Assembly (NCBI RefSeq): GCF_049514155.1
Contig: NZ_JBEKVH010000133.1
Location: 1-11,014, forward strand
Source: Roseiarcus sp049514155
Lineage (GTDB): Bacteria; Pseudomonadota; Alphaproteobacteria; Rhizobiales; Beijerinckiaceae
Length of the DNA: 11,014 nucleotides
Direction of reading: 5' to 3'
The translations under genes were made by a program, and so were the position numbers. Each line of letters begins with the position of its first letter. Positions within the stretch are counted from its first letter, which is position 1. This document shows, piece by piece, positions 1 to 6,150 of this stretch. The notes under the pieces were generated by a model that worked only from the letters and a program-made list of their open reading frames with translations, searched no databases and had not been told where the DNA came from.

Positions 1-1
1 G

Positions 2-89
2 GCCTGAACCGCGCGCAGGGGTCAATGGCGGCCGAAGGCCGCCCGCGTAGCGGGCGCGAAGCGCCATTGACGCCGAGCACGGTTCAGGC
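2..89. repeat. Multi-hairpin palindromic intergenic repeat
   Basis: The outer arms pair perfectly over 9 bp (2-10 with 81-89) and a second stem pairs over 10 bp (21-30 with 62-71). Between them lie two small hairpins: GGCC-GAA-GGCC (30-40, extendable to 27-43) and GCCCGC-GTA-GCGGGC (41-55). Folded, the element would form a branched, cloverleaf-like structure. No reading frame here looks coding. It resembles in design the palindrome at 1731-1864. I infer a dispersed chromosomal repeat of the REP/palindromic-unit kind; whether more copies exist cannot be seen from this window. Confidence 0.7.
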
Positions 90-136
90 ATCCACCGGCC
101 CCGTCGGTCGAGATGTGTGAATGTCGTAGCCCGGAG

Positions 137-160
137 GGAGAGGGGTTTTACCCCTGCTCC
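137..160. terminator. Hairpin over the DUF167 stop codon
   Basis: GGAG-AGGGG (137-145) pairs with CCCCT-g-CTCC (151-160) across a TTTTA loop, giving a 9-bp stem with one bulged base. On the minus strand the TAA stop of the DUF167 gene lies in the loop. There is no U tract after the stem, so a classic intrinsic terminator is not certain. Bases 130-145 are identical to 9648-9663, so part of this is a repeat fragment. Confidence 0.4.
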
Positions 161-456
161 AACTTCGCCATCAGCGCCGCCGGGTCGCCGGAGATCGCCA
201 CCTGCTTGAGGCGGCTCTTGGCCCCGGCGACGAGCCGCGCGCGCGAGGCGGGCGCGCCGGCCCTGTCGGCGATCAGCCGGATGAGCGCGTCATTGGCCTT
301 GCCGTTCTCGGGTACGGCGCGCACGCGCACCAGCAGCACGCGCGTTCCGTCGGCGAGCGTCGCCGCGCCGTCGATCGCGTCGCGGCCGCCCTTCGGCGTC
401 AGCCGGCAGGCGACGACCACGCCGTCGGGCGTGGCGCGCCATGGCGCCGCGCTCAT
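148..456 (-). CDS. DUF167 (YggU-type) family protein
   Basis: The product is 102 residues, close to the usual length of the DUF167/YggU family, whose biochemical role is not established. The family hallmarks are visible: a conserved segment around PENGKANDALIRLIA (residues 49-63) and a C-terminal stretch with GAKSRLKQV (78-86). There is no signal peptide or membrane segment, so it should be cytoplasmic. The start is the ATG at 456, which overlaps the xerD stop as ATGA. The much longer open frame running upstream to 1425 in this frame is only the antisense-like shadow of xerD on the same strand. The tight overlap says it is translated with xerD as one operon. The family assignment is good, the function unknown. 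Confidence 0.88.
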   Translation of the reverse strand: MSAAPWRATPDGVVVACRLTPKGGRDAIDGAATLADGTRVLLVRVRAVPENGKANDALIRLIADRAGAPASRARLVAGAKSRLKQVAISGDPAALMAKLEQG

Positions 457-1412
457 CGCTCGTCGTCCTTGTCGCCGAGCGGGTGCAGGTCGCGCACCAT
501 CGCCTTGGCGCGTTCGTCGAGCACGTGGGTGTAGATCTGCGTCGTCGAGATGTCGGAATGGCCGAGCAGGTCCTGCACGATCCTCAGGTCTGCGCCGTTC
601 TGCAGCAGGTGGCTGGCGAAGGCGTGGCGCAGCACGTGCGGGCTGACGCGCTCGGCGCCGATCCCCGCCGCCGCGGCGACCGTCTTCAGGTCGCGCGCGA
701 ACGCCTGCCGCGTCAAATGGCCGCTCTCGCTGTCGGCGGGAAACAGCCACGGACCCGCCGCCGCGCCCGGCGCGACCTCGGCCAGCCGGTCGCGATAGGC
801 GCGCATCGCCGCCTTCGCCGGCGCTGAGATCGGCGCCAGCCGTTCCTTGTCGCCCTTGCCGCGCACGACGATCAGCGATTCCTTGGTCCGCGCCGCCGAT
901 TTCGGCAGCGCGACCAACTCCGAGACGCGGAGTCCCGAGCCGTAGGCGAGCTCGATCAGGCAGGCGAGCCGCAAGGCGGCGAGGCGCTGGCGGGCCGGGC
1001 GCTCGGGCGCGTCGAGGCCCTCGCGCGCGGTGTCGATCAGCTTCGTCACCTCGGCGACGGTCAGCGTCTTGGGCAGCGGCCGGCCGCGGCGCGGGCCTTC
1101 GATCGTCAAGCTCGGATCGTCGTCGCGCCGCCGCTCGACATAGAGATGCTTGTGGAACTGGCGCACGCAGGAGAGCCGCCGCGCCAGCGAAGCGGGCGCG
1201 AGGCCGGCGGCCGTTCGCGCGGCGAGGAAGGCGGAGATGTCGGCGCCGGTCGCGGCGAGCGGGTCGCGCTTGCGCTTGGCGAGGAAGCCAACGTAGTCGT
1301 CGAGGTCGCGGCGATAGGCGTCGAGCGTGTTGCGGCTCGCTCCGCGCTCCGCCGCCATCGCGTCGAGAAACGACTGGACGAGGCTGGCGGCGGGGGAAGG
1401 GCGGGGCGTCAT
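453..1412 (-). CDS. xerD: Site-specific tyrosine recombinase XerD
   Basis: This is a 319-residue tyrosine recombinase of the XerC/XerD kind, which with its partner resolves chromosome dimers at dif during cell division. The N-terminal SAM-like core-binding domain covers roughly residues 10-100 (FLDAMAAERGASRNTLDAYR, 15-34). The catalytic domain holds the full active-site set: R162 in GSGLRVSEL, K186 in RGKGDKER, H259 and R262 in PHVLRHAFASH, H285 in DLLGHSDIS and nucleophile Y294 in TQIYTH. Length and the LRIVQDLLGHSDISTTQIYTH stretch fit XerD better than XerC, although the two are hard to separate by eye. It is not evidently an element-borne integrase: there is no att site or cargo. The ATG at 1412 lies 21 bp from a hairpin repeat (1434-1456). 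It overlaps the DUF167 gene by 4 nt. Confidence 0.93.
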   Translation of the reverse strand: MTPRPSPAASLVQSFLDAMAAERGASRNTLDAYRRDLDDYVGFLAKRKRDPLAATGADISAFLAARTAAGLAPASLARRLSCVRQFHKHLYVERRRDDDPSLTIEGPRRGRPLPKTLTVAEVTKLIDTAREGLDAPERPARQRLAALRLACLIELAYGSGLRVSELVALPKSAARTKESLIVVRGKGDKERLAPISAPAKAAMRAYRDRLAEVAPGAAAGPWLFPADSESGHLTRQAFARDLKTVAAAAGIGAERVSPHVLRHAFASHLLQNGADLRIVQDLLGHSDISTTQIYTHVLDERAKAMVRDLHPLGDKDDER

Positions 1413-1433
1413 CAGGTCGCCCCACCCTTCGTC

Positions 1434-1456
1434 ATGGCCGGGCTTGACCCGGCCAT
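1434..1456. repeat. 23-bp hairpin repeat, copy 1
   Basis: ATGGCCGGG and CCCGGCCAT form a perfect 9-bp stem with a CTTGA loop. Translated, this repeat gives the MAGLDPAI-like peptides often seen in spurious ORFs of Rhizobiales, so it is likely a member of a dispersed intergenic family. It sits just upstream of xerD. A diverged copy in the opposite orientation lies at 1660-1682 and matches at 19 of 23 positions. Confidence 0.7.
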
Positions 1457-1515
1457 CGAGGCGGCGACGCGAGGCTGCTTGTTTTTAGAGCGTTCTGCAT
1501 TTGGTTTTACGCGGG

Positions 1516-1572
1516 CCTCATCCTGAGGCGCCCTCGCGTTAGCGAGGGCCTCGAAGGATGCTCCAGGGGTCG
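1516..1572. repeat. CCTCATCCTGAG-type repeat, single copy
   Basis: It begins CCTCATCCTGAG and ends CTCCAGGGGTCG, both shared with the element at 6735-6851. The middle contains a 7-bp hairpin, CCCTCGC-GTTA-GCGAGGG (1531-1548), and a TCGAAGGA block. Only one arm is convincing here, whereas the other locus has two arms facing each other. This type of repeat is widespread in Rhizobiales genomes as I recall; it probably does not encode protein. Confidence 0.7.
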
Positions 1573-1659
1573 CGTCAACGCGCGTTCTGGGGCCTCGTCG
1601 ACGCCCTGCGCGATCCGCAGCGCTCGACTTCCAACGCTGGGCCTCACACGACGGCGAGG

Positions 1660-1682
1660 ATGGCGGGGACAAGGCCAGCCAT
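1660..1682. repeat. 23-bp hairpin repeat, copy 2 (opposite orientation)
   Basis: The reverse complement matches copy 1 (1434-1456) at 19 of 23 positions. The outer five base pairs (ATGGC/GCCAT) remain paired, but the inner stem is interrupted, so this copy is more degenerate. Confidence 0.6.
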
Positions 1683-1730
1683 GACGACGGGGTTGGAGCG
1701 CGCGGTCGCGTAAGCCGGCCGCAGAGGGCG

Positions 1731-1864
1731 CCGTCGACCTCTTGGAAGCAGGACTTCCGATCGTCGAGGCCTGTCAAGGACGGCCCTTCGGGCCGCCGCG
1801 AAGCGGCCGAGGTCCCTGACAGGCCTCGACGATCGGAAAGAGAGGCTCTCCAAGAGGTCGACGG
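1731..1864. repeat. 134-bp palindrome with two inner hairpins
   Basis: The outer arms match perfectly over 16 bp (1731-1746 with 1849-1864), then after a mismatched stretch of 8-10 bases the inner arms match perfectly over 22 bp (1755-1776 with 1817-1838). The centre holds two hairpins, GGCCC-TTC-GGGCC (1782-1794) and GCCGC-GAA-GCGGC (1795-1807). This is the same branched plan as 2-89 but with different sequence. It could be a non-autonomous palindromic element. No terminal-repeat transposon signature or target-site duplication was identified. The surrounding 1413-1971 stretch shows no convincing coding frame. Confidence 0.75.
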
Positions 1865-1971
1865 GGCGAAGTGTCGCGACCTTCGTGACGGGGCGAACCT
1901 TCGCGTACTCTCCAGCGGCGCGAAGCGCGGCGGCCTCGGCGCTTCATCTGAGCGCCCCTGCGACCTCGCGT

Positions 1972-2115
1972 TCATGGGTTCGCTTTGGGCAGCGTCACGA
2001 TCTGGGTCATCTCGCGCGGCTGCACTTTGACGTTGGCGACCAGCGCCAGCATGCCGAGATAGACGAGGCCGACCAGCGCGCCGACGGTGACGATGAAGCG
2101 GATCAGGCTTGGCAA
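1972..2115 (-). CDS. 47-residue single-pass membrane peptide, TTG start
   Basis: The predicted peptide has a short basic N-terminus (LPSLIR), one hydrophobic helix at about residues 7-28 (FIVTVGALVGLVYLGMLALV) and a tail with KVQPREMTQIVTLP. About 42 of 47 codons end in G or C, as in the true genes nearby, which argues for coding. In-frame stops (TGA TAG) lie upstream and no ATG or GTG is available before the helix, so the TTG at 2115 is the best start; the Shine-Dalgarno match is weak. The PREMT-type tail resembles, from memory, small Hyphomicrobiales proteins found near xerD and often mislabelled histidine kinase; this is unverified. It lies 75 bp after ruvB and could be cotranscribed with it. 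Function unknown. Confidence 0.6.
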   Translation of the reverse strand: MPSLIRFIVTVGALVGLVYLGMLALVANVKVQPREMTQIVTLPKANP

Positions 2116-2190
2116 GGGTCCAGTCCATGCTCGCTCGTTGCGCCGGCCGGCCGCGACGCGATCACGGAACCTCTATCACGTTTCACGCCC

Positions 2191-3225
2191 TCACTCCTCG
2201 TCGAACAGCGACGGCGCCGCCGCCTCGCGCGGCGGTTCGGCGAGGCCGAGATGGCGGAACGCGTGCGGGGTCAGCAGCCGGCCGCGCGGCGTGCGCTGCA
2301 CCAGCCCCTGCTGGATCAGATAGGGCTCGATGATCTCCTCGATCGCGTCGCGCGGCTCGGACAAAGCCGCCGCGATTGTTTCGACCCCGACCGGCCCGCC
2401 GCCGAAGCTGAGCGCGATCGTTTCGAGATAGCGCCGGTCCATCTGGTCGAGGCCGGCCTGGTCGACGTCGAGCAGCTTCAGCGCCCGGTCGGCGATCGTC
2501 CTGGTCACGGTCTTGGCCTTTTCGACCACGGCGAAATCGCGCACGCGGCGCAGCAGGCGGCCGGCGATGCGCGGCGTGCCGCGCGAGCGGCGCGCGATCT
2601 CGTTGGCGCCTTCCTCGGCGAGCGTCAGGCCGATCACCCGCGCGCCGCGCCGCACGATCCCCTCGAGCTCGGGGATGGAATAGAAATTGAGCCGGATCGG
2701 AATGCCGAAGCGGTCGCGTAAGGGCGTCGTCAGCAGGCCGGCGCGGGTCGTTGCGCCGATCAGGGTGAATCTCGCCAGGTCGATCTTGACCGAGCGCGCC
2801 GCCGGCCCCGCGCCGATGATCAGGTCGAGCTGGAAGTCCTCCATCGCCGGATAGAGAATTTCCTCGACCGCCGGGTTGAGGCGATGGATCTCGTCGATGA
2901 ACAGCACGTCGCGCGGCTCGAGATTGGTGAGCTGGGCGGCGAGGTCGCCCGCCTTGGCGATCACCGGACCGGAAGTGGCGCGGAAGTTGACGCCGAGCTC
3001 GCGCGCGACGATCTGCGCCAGCGTCGTCTTGCCGAGGCCGGGCGGGCCGACGAACAGCACGTGGTCGAGCGCCTCGCCGCGCGTCTTGGCCGATTCGATG
3101 AACACCTTGAGATTGGCGCGCGCCCCCTCCTGACCGGCGAAGTCGGCGAGCGTCTGCGGGCGCAGCGCCGGATCGTCTTCAGGGCGCTTTTCGGCGGTGA
3201 CGAGGCGGGTGGGCGGGGCGGTCAT
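2191..3225 (-). CDS. ruvB: Holliday junction branch-migration ATPase RuvB
   Basis: RuvB is the hexameric AAA+ motor that, docked on RuvA, drives branch migration of Holliday junctions before RuvC cuts them. From the ATG at 3225 the product is 344 residues, normal for the family. Visible motifs are Walker A GPPGLGKTT (60-68), Walker B FIDEIH with D111/E112, sensor 1 ATTR (158-161), the arginine-finger segment PLRDRFG (R170/R172) and sensor 2 GTPRIAGR (R219). The C-terminal winged helix follows, including PYLIQQGLVQRTPRGR. A GGAGG sits 8 nt upstream of this ATG, so I prefer it to the GTG three codons earlier (3234), which would lie inside that ribosome site. Only 1 bp separates it from the upstream membrane-protein stop. 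It is split from ruvA by three genes. Confidence 0.97.
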   Translation of the reverse strand: MTAPPTRLVTAEKRPEDDPALRPQTLADFAGQEGARANLKVFIESAKTRGEALDHVLFVGPPGLGKTTLAQIVARELGVNFRATSGPVIAKAGDLAAQLTNLEPRDVLFIDEIHRLNPAVEEILYPAMEDFQLDLIIGAGPAARSVKIDLARFTLIGATTRAGLLTTPLRDRFGIPIRLNFYSIPELEGIVRRGARVIGLTLAEEGANEIARRSRGTPRIAGRLLRRVRDFAVVEKAKTVTRTIADRALKLLDVDQAGLDQMDRRYLETIALSFGGGPVGVETIAAALSEPRDAIEEIIEPYLIQQGLVQRTPRGRLLTPHAFRHLGLAEPPREAAAPSLFDEE

Positions 3226-3226
3226 T

Positions 3227-3802
3227 TCACCCACCTCCCGAGGGCGCCGGCGGGGCGGGCGCAGGCGCGAGCGCGCCCTGCGTCGTCAGGCCGATCAGGC
3301 TCGCCGCCATCGCGCAGGCAAGGCCGGCGACGGCGCCGCAGGCGATCAGGCCGTCGCGCAGCGTCCCGTCGAATCCGCGCGGAAACCACGGTTCGATCCA
3401 CGTCCTGAACTCGGCGCTGACGTCGGCGCCGACGCTCGCTTCGAAAGCGGCGCCGATCGAGGCGAACCACAAGAAGACGCAATAGGTGATCGCGCCGCCG
3501 ATGATCGCCGCGGCGAGCGCGCGCGGCGCGCCGGCCGGCGCCGCCGCGTCCCACAGCCCATAGACGAAGCCCGCCGCCGCCGCCGGCCCGATTCCGACGA
3601 CATAGGCGAAGACCAGCGCCAGTCCATGCCCGAACACGGCCGCAAATCCCCCGACGCTTCCCGCCGCCTCCGCCCCATGCGGCGCCGCCAGCAGAACGAC
3701 GATCGGCGCGAACAGCACGCCGCCGATCGCCGGGCCGAACGCAGCGAACAGCAGCGTCAAGCCGATCAGCGCCAGAAAGAAGCGGCGGGGCCGTTCGCTC
3801 AT
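3227..3802 (-). CDS. Multi-pass membrane protein between vapC and ruvB
   Basis: The 191-residue product is very rich in Ala and Gly, with hydrophobic stretches at about residues 8-40, 52-82, 96-119 and 150-172, suggesting four to five membrane helices. A more polar stretch at 121-149 (EASVGADVSAEFRTWIEPWF) may lie outside the membrane. The C-terminus is a Pro/Ala/Gly tail. I do not recognise a named family. The start is the ATG at 3802, overlapping the vapC stop as ATGA, with AAGAG about 8 nt upstream; an open frame continuing further upstream is an out-of-frame reading of vapC. Its stop lies 1 bp from the ruvB ATG. The tight packing implies cotranscription and probably coupled translation with ruvB, but says nothing certain of function. 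Confidence 0.85.
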   Translation of the reverse strand: MSERPRRFFLALIGLTLLFAAFGPAIGGVLFAPIVVLLAAPHGAEAAGSVGGFAAVFGHGLALVFAYVVGIGPAAAAGFVYGLWDAAAPAGAPRALAAAIIGGAITYCVFLWFASIGAAFEASVGADVSAEFRTWIEPWFPRGFDGTLRDGLIACGAVAGLACAMAASLIGLTTQGALAPAPAPPAPSGGG

Positions 3803-4179
3803 GGCGCGCTCTTGGCGAGATAGACGACGCCCGGCAGATCGGCGAAATGCGCGTCGCAGGTCAAGAGATCGGCGCCGGATTCGAGCGCCGTCGCGTAGAT
3901 GATCGCGTCGGCCATCGCGAGCGCATGCGCGCTGGCGACCTCGGCCGCTTTGAGCGCCAGCGTCGTATCCAACGGCGTCACCACGCACTCGTTCGAAAAC
4001 GCGATCGCGCTGCCCGCGGCTTCCTCGGAGACCCGACGGGTGAGCCAGCGCGCCAGCTCGTATTGCACGATCGTCGGCACGATCCAGGCCTCCTGCACAG
4101 GAATCTCCGGGTCGACCTTGCGTCCGACTTCCGAGTCACGCAGCCACTCGATCCATGCAGATGTGTCGACGACGCGCAT
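3799..4179 (-). CDS. vapC: VapC-type PIN-domain toxin ribonuclease
   Basis: A 126-residue PIN-domain protein. PIN toxins are Mg2+-dependent RNases, often cutting tRNA or rRNA, held inactive by the partner antitoxin. The acidic active-site residues are all present: D5 in VVDTSAWIEWL, E41 in VQYELARW, D91 in MADAIIYATA and D109 in LLTCDAHF. Nothing suggests inactivation. The ATG at 4179 overlaps the vapB stop by one base (TGATG), the usual coupled antitoxin-toxin order, and there is no clear Shine-Dalgarno of its own. Its stop overlaps the start of the following membrane-protein gene as ATGA. The RNA target cannot be read from sequence. The unusual point is its location inside the ruvA-ruvB interval. 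Confidence 0.92.
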   Translation of the reverse strand: MRVVDTSAWIEWLRDSEVGRKVDPEIPVQEAWIVPTIVQYELARWLTRRVSEEAAGSAIAFSNECVVTPLDTTLALKAAEVASAHALAMADAIIYATALESGADLLTCDAHFADLPGVVYLAKSAP

Positions 4180-4391
4180 CAGTAGCGATCGTTTCGGTCG
4201 CGATAATCGTCAACGTCGGCGCCGCGTGCGATTCCAACCAACTCTTCGCGGGTCGGAACCGGAATCATCAGCAGGCCGTTGCCTTTGGGAATGAAGGCGA
4301 GTTTCTGGCCGGGCCGCCAACGCAGTTGGTCGCGCATGGCCTTGGGAATCGAGACTTGATATTTCGGCGAGATCGTCGACACGGCGGTCAT
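4179..4391 (-). CDS. vapB: VapB-type AbrB/SpoVT antitoxin
   Basis: The 70-residue product begins with a swapped-hairpin AbrB/SpoVT domain: STISPKYQVSIPKAMRDQL (5-23), then RPGQKLAFIPKGNGLLMIP (27-45), typical of DNA-binding antitoxins. The rest (46-70, charged, DVDDYRDRNDRY) would be the toxin-neutralising tail. Such proteins repress their own operon and wrap the cognate PIN toxin. The ATG at 4391 has AGAAGG at the right distance (complement of 4399-4405). An inverted repeat lies directly upstream (4406-4420). The ruvA stop is 42 bp away, so the pair may be read both from the ruv operon and from its own promoter. Confidence 0.92.
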   Translation of the reverse strand: MTAVSTISPKYQVSIPKAMRDQLRWRPGQKLAFIPKGNGLLMIPVPTREELVGIARGADVDDYRDRNDRY

Positions 4392-4405
4392 GATTTTACC
4401 TTCTT

Positions 4406-4420
4406 ATGATCGATGATCAT
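4406..4420. promoter_or_regulatory. Candidate vapBC operator (inverted repeat)
   Basis: ATGATC-GAT-GATCAT is a perfect 6-bp inverted repeat with a 3-bp spacer, 15 bp upstream of the vapB ATG and touching its ribosome binding site. The 42-bp ruvA-vapB gap is noticeably richer in A+T than its surroundings. Antitoxins of this kind bind such palindromes, so autoregulation is a reasonable inference. I could not pick a clean -35/-10 pair. Confidence 0.5.
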
Positions 4421-4433
4421 ATCGTAAAACACG

Positions 4434-5045
4434 TCACTGCGCCAACTCCTTCAGGCCCGCCTTGATCAGCGCTGCGGTCGGCGCTTCAGCGCCCAGAGCG
4501 GCGAGGGCGCGGCTGACGGCGACGGCGGCTTGCGGCCGGCCGTAGCCGAGACCGACCAGGGCCAGCGTGGCGTCGGCGGCGGCCTTCGGCAGCTTCGACG
4601 CCGCCTCGCCGGCGATCGCGCCGCCGAGGTCGGCGAGGCTGTAGGCCGGCGCCTTGTCCTTGAGCTCGTGGACGATGCGCGCGGCGAGCTTGGGCCCGAC
4701 GCCGGGCGCCATCGCCATCGCCGCCTTGTCCTGATGGGCGATTGCCGAGCTGATCGCGTCGCCGGAGAGCGTCCCGAGCACGCCGAGCGCGACCTTGGCC
4801 CCGACCCCCTGCACGCTCTGCAACAGGCGGAACCAGTCGCGCTCGCTTGCGGTGAAGAAGCCGTAGAGGCGGATCGCGTCTTCGCGCACCTGGGTCTCGA
4901 TCAACAGCGCCGCCGGTTGGCCGGCCGCCGGCAGCGCGCGCAGCGTGCGCGCCGAGGCGGCGACTAGATAGCCGACGCCGCCGACGTCGAGCACCAGCTC
5001 CTCTTCGCCGATCTCTTCGACGATGCCCTTGAGCTTGCCGATCAT
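4434..5045 (-). CDS. ruvA: Holliday junction DNA-binding protein RuvA
   Basis: RuvA binds the four-way junction as a tetramer and loads the RuvB motors. At 203 residues it has normal length and all three domains: an N-terminal OB fold (MIGKLKGIVEEIGEEELVLD, 1-20; VREDAIRLYGFF, 53-64), two helix-hairpin-helix motifs (LQSVQGVGAKVALGVL, 75-90, and MAPGVGPKLAARIVHELKD, 112-130), and the C-terminal RuvB-contacting domain (about 155-203, LALVGLGYGRPQAAVAVSRA). The ATG at 5045 has GAAGGAG about 8 nt upstream. It follows ruvC by 13 bp. In most relatives ruvB comes next or nearly so; here vapBC and a membrane gene intervene. Confidence 0.96.
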   Translation of the reverse strand: MIGKLKGIVEEIGEEELVLDVGGVGYLVAASARTLRALPAAGQPAALLIETQVREDAIRLYGFFTASERDWFRLLQSVQGVGAKVALGVLGTLSGDAISSAIAHQDKAAMAMAPGVGPKLAARIVHELKDKAPAYSLADLGGAIAGEAASKLPKAAADATLALVGLGYGRPQAAVAVSRALAALGAEAPTAALIKAGLKELAQ

Positions 5046-5058
5046 GCCGCGCGCTCCT

Positions 5059-5562
5059 TCATGCGGCGCCTCTGGCGCGCGCCGTACGGTGCGAGGCGTG
5101 GCAGATCGCCACCGCCAGCGCGTCGGCGGCGTCGGGCGACTTGGCCTGGCTGGCGGGCAGCAGCATCTTGACCATCATCTGCACCTGCGCCTTTTCGGCG
5201 TGGCCGACGCCGACCACCGTCTTCTTGATCAGGTTGGCGGCGTATTCGGCGACCGGCAGCTCCATCAAGGCCAGCGCCGCCAGCGCCGCGCCGCGCGCCT
5301 GGCCGAGCTTCAGCGTCGATTGCGGGTCGCGGTTGACGAAGGTTTCCTCGACTGCCGCCTCGGCCGGCCGCTCGTCGTCGACGAGCTTGGCGATCGCGCG
5401 ATGGATCAGCGCCAGCCGCTCGGCGAGCGAATCGCCAGCGTCGGTGTGGATCGAGCCGCAGCCGACATAGGTCAGCCGGGTCCCCGCAGCCTCGATCAGG
5501 CCCCAGCCGGTGTTGCGCAGGCCGGGGTCGATGCCGAGGATGCGAATCGGCCCGATGTTCAT
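5059..5562 (-). CDS. ruvC: Holliday junction resolvase RuvC
   Basis: RuvC is the dimeric, Mg2+-dependent endonuclease that cuts Holliday junctions symmetrically. The 167-residue product shows the RNase H-like fold with its four acidic residues: D12 in ILGIDPGLRNTGWG, E72 in AAVEETFVN, and D144 and D147 in KSPDAADALAVAICH. The segment QSTLKLGQARGAALAA (81-96) and EYAANLIKKTVVG (106-118) are also family features. The start is the ATG at 5562; only a weak ribosome site (GAG) precedes it. It is the first gene of the ruv cluster here. Between it and hicB (5563-5698) I see no gene and no clear promoter, only GC-rich sequence with a short possible hairpin. Confidence 0.96.
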   Translation of the reverse strand: MNIGPIRILGIDPGLRNTGWGLIEAAGTRLTYVGCGSIHTDAGDSLAERLALIHRAIAKLVDDERPAEAAVEETFVNRDPQSTLKLGQARGAALAALALMELPVAEYAANLIKKTVVGVGHAEKAQVQMMVKMLLPASQAKSPDAADALAVAICHASHRTARARGAA

Positions 5563-5698
5563 GGAATGATCTCATAGGCCATCAGGCGGCGCCGTGGCCA
5601 GGGCCTTGCCGAGAAGGCGGTAGATCGGACGGGGCCCGACGGCGAGAACGCGCCCCGACGGGCCGGAAGGCTATTCGAATATCGCGCTTACGCCAGCG

Positions 5699-6148
5699 CT
5701 ACGCCGCCCTTCCGCTGGCGCCCGGCGCAGGCAAGTCGATCGACAGGCTCCTGCCCATGCGCGCCAAGGCTTCGTCAATAACCCACATGTGCGAATTATG
5801 GCGGAGATCGAGCAAACGCCGCACGGCGTTTTCGCTGACGCCCAGTTCAGTCGCGAGCTTCGTTCGAGACCAACCGCGGCTGAGCATTGTTTCATGAACG
5901 GCCAGCTTTGCCGTCACCAGCGAGGGAAGAACCGCGCGGTCGGGGCCGGAATGGCCCGCGCCTCCACGCGGCATCGGCTTTCCTGCATGAATATAGCCCT
6001 CGAGCGCGGCGATCAGACAATCGGCCGCATTCGCCCGCGCTTCCGCTTCCGTTTCTCCTTCGGTCAACGCCTCGGGAACGCCGGGAAAGCGCACAAGCCA
6101 CCAGCCATTGTCCTCACGCTCGAGCGTATATTGATAGCCAAACGCCAT
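5699..6148 (-). CDS. hicB: HicB-type antitoxin with C-terminal helix-turn-helix
   Basis: From the ATG at 6148 the product is 149 residues. The N-terminal HicB domain is clear: YQYTLEREDNGWWLVRFPGV (5-24) then LTEGETEAEARANAADCLIAAL (28-49), a degenerate RNase H-like fold that blocks HicA. A linker leads to an XRE/CopG-like DNA-binding part with a helix-turn-helix around WSRTKLATELGVSENAVRRL (93-112), so it should repress the operon. Two ATGs compete: 6154 overlaps the hicA stop as ATGA, but GAGGA abuts it; the second, at 6148, has that GAGGA exactly 6 nt upstream and gives the MAFGYQY start usual for the family. I prefer 6148. The operon order is toxin first, antitoxin second. Confidence 0.9.
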   Translation of the reverse strand: MAFGYQYTLEREDNGWWLVRFPGVPEALTEGETEAEARANAADCLIAALEGYIHAGKPMPRGGAGHSGPDRAVLPSLVTAKLAVHETMLSRGWSRTKLATELGVSENAVRRLLDLRHNSHMWVIDEALARMGRSLSIDLPAPGASGRAA

Positions 6149-6150
6149 TT

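Noticed and set aside
453..1412. xerD as an integrase of a mobile element
   Set aside because: The sequence fits the housekeeping Xer recombinase, it is coupled to a housekeeping-type gene, and there is no att site, tRNA or cargo next to it.
148..1425. A 425-codon frame covering xerD and DUF167
   Set aside because: The first three quarters are an out-of-frame reading of xerD (Arg/Ala/Pro-rich); only the last 102 codons match a family.
1..1864. The repeated palindromes as a CRISPR array
   Set aside because: The units are self-complementary, differ from one another and lack regular spacing or spacers.
1412..2128. A 238-codon open frame on the minus strand across the repeat region
   Set aside because: It reads through the palindrome and hairpin repeats and the small membrane gene in another frame; composition is Arg/Ser/Pro-rich without domain features.
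5563..5698. A short open stretch between hicB and ruvC
   Set aside because: No start codon or family match; kept only as a 136-bp gene-free gap.
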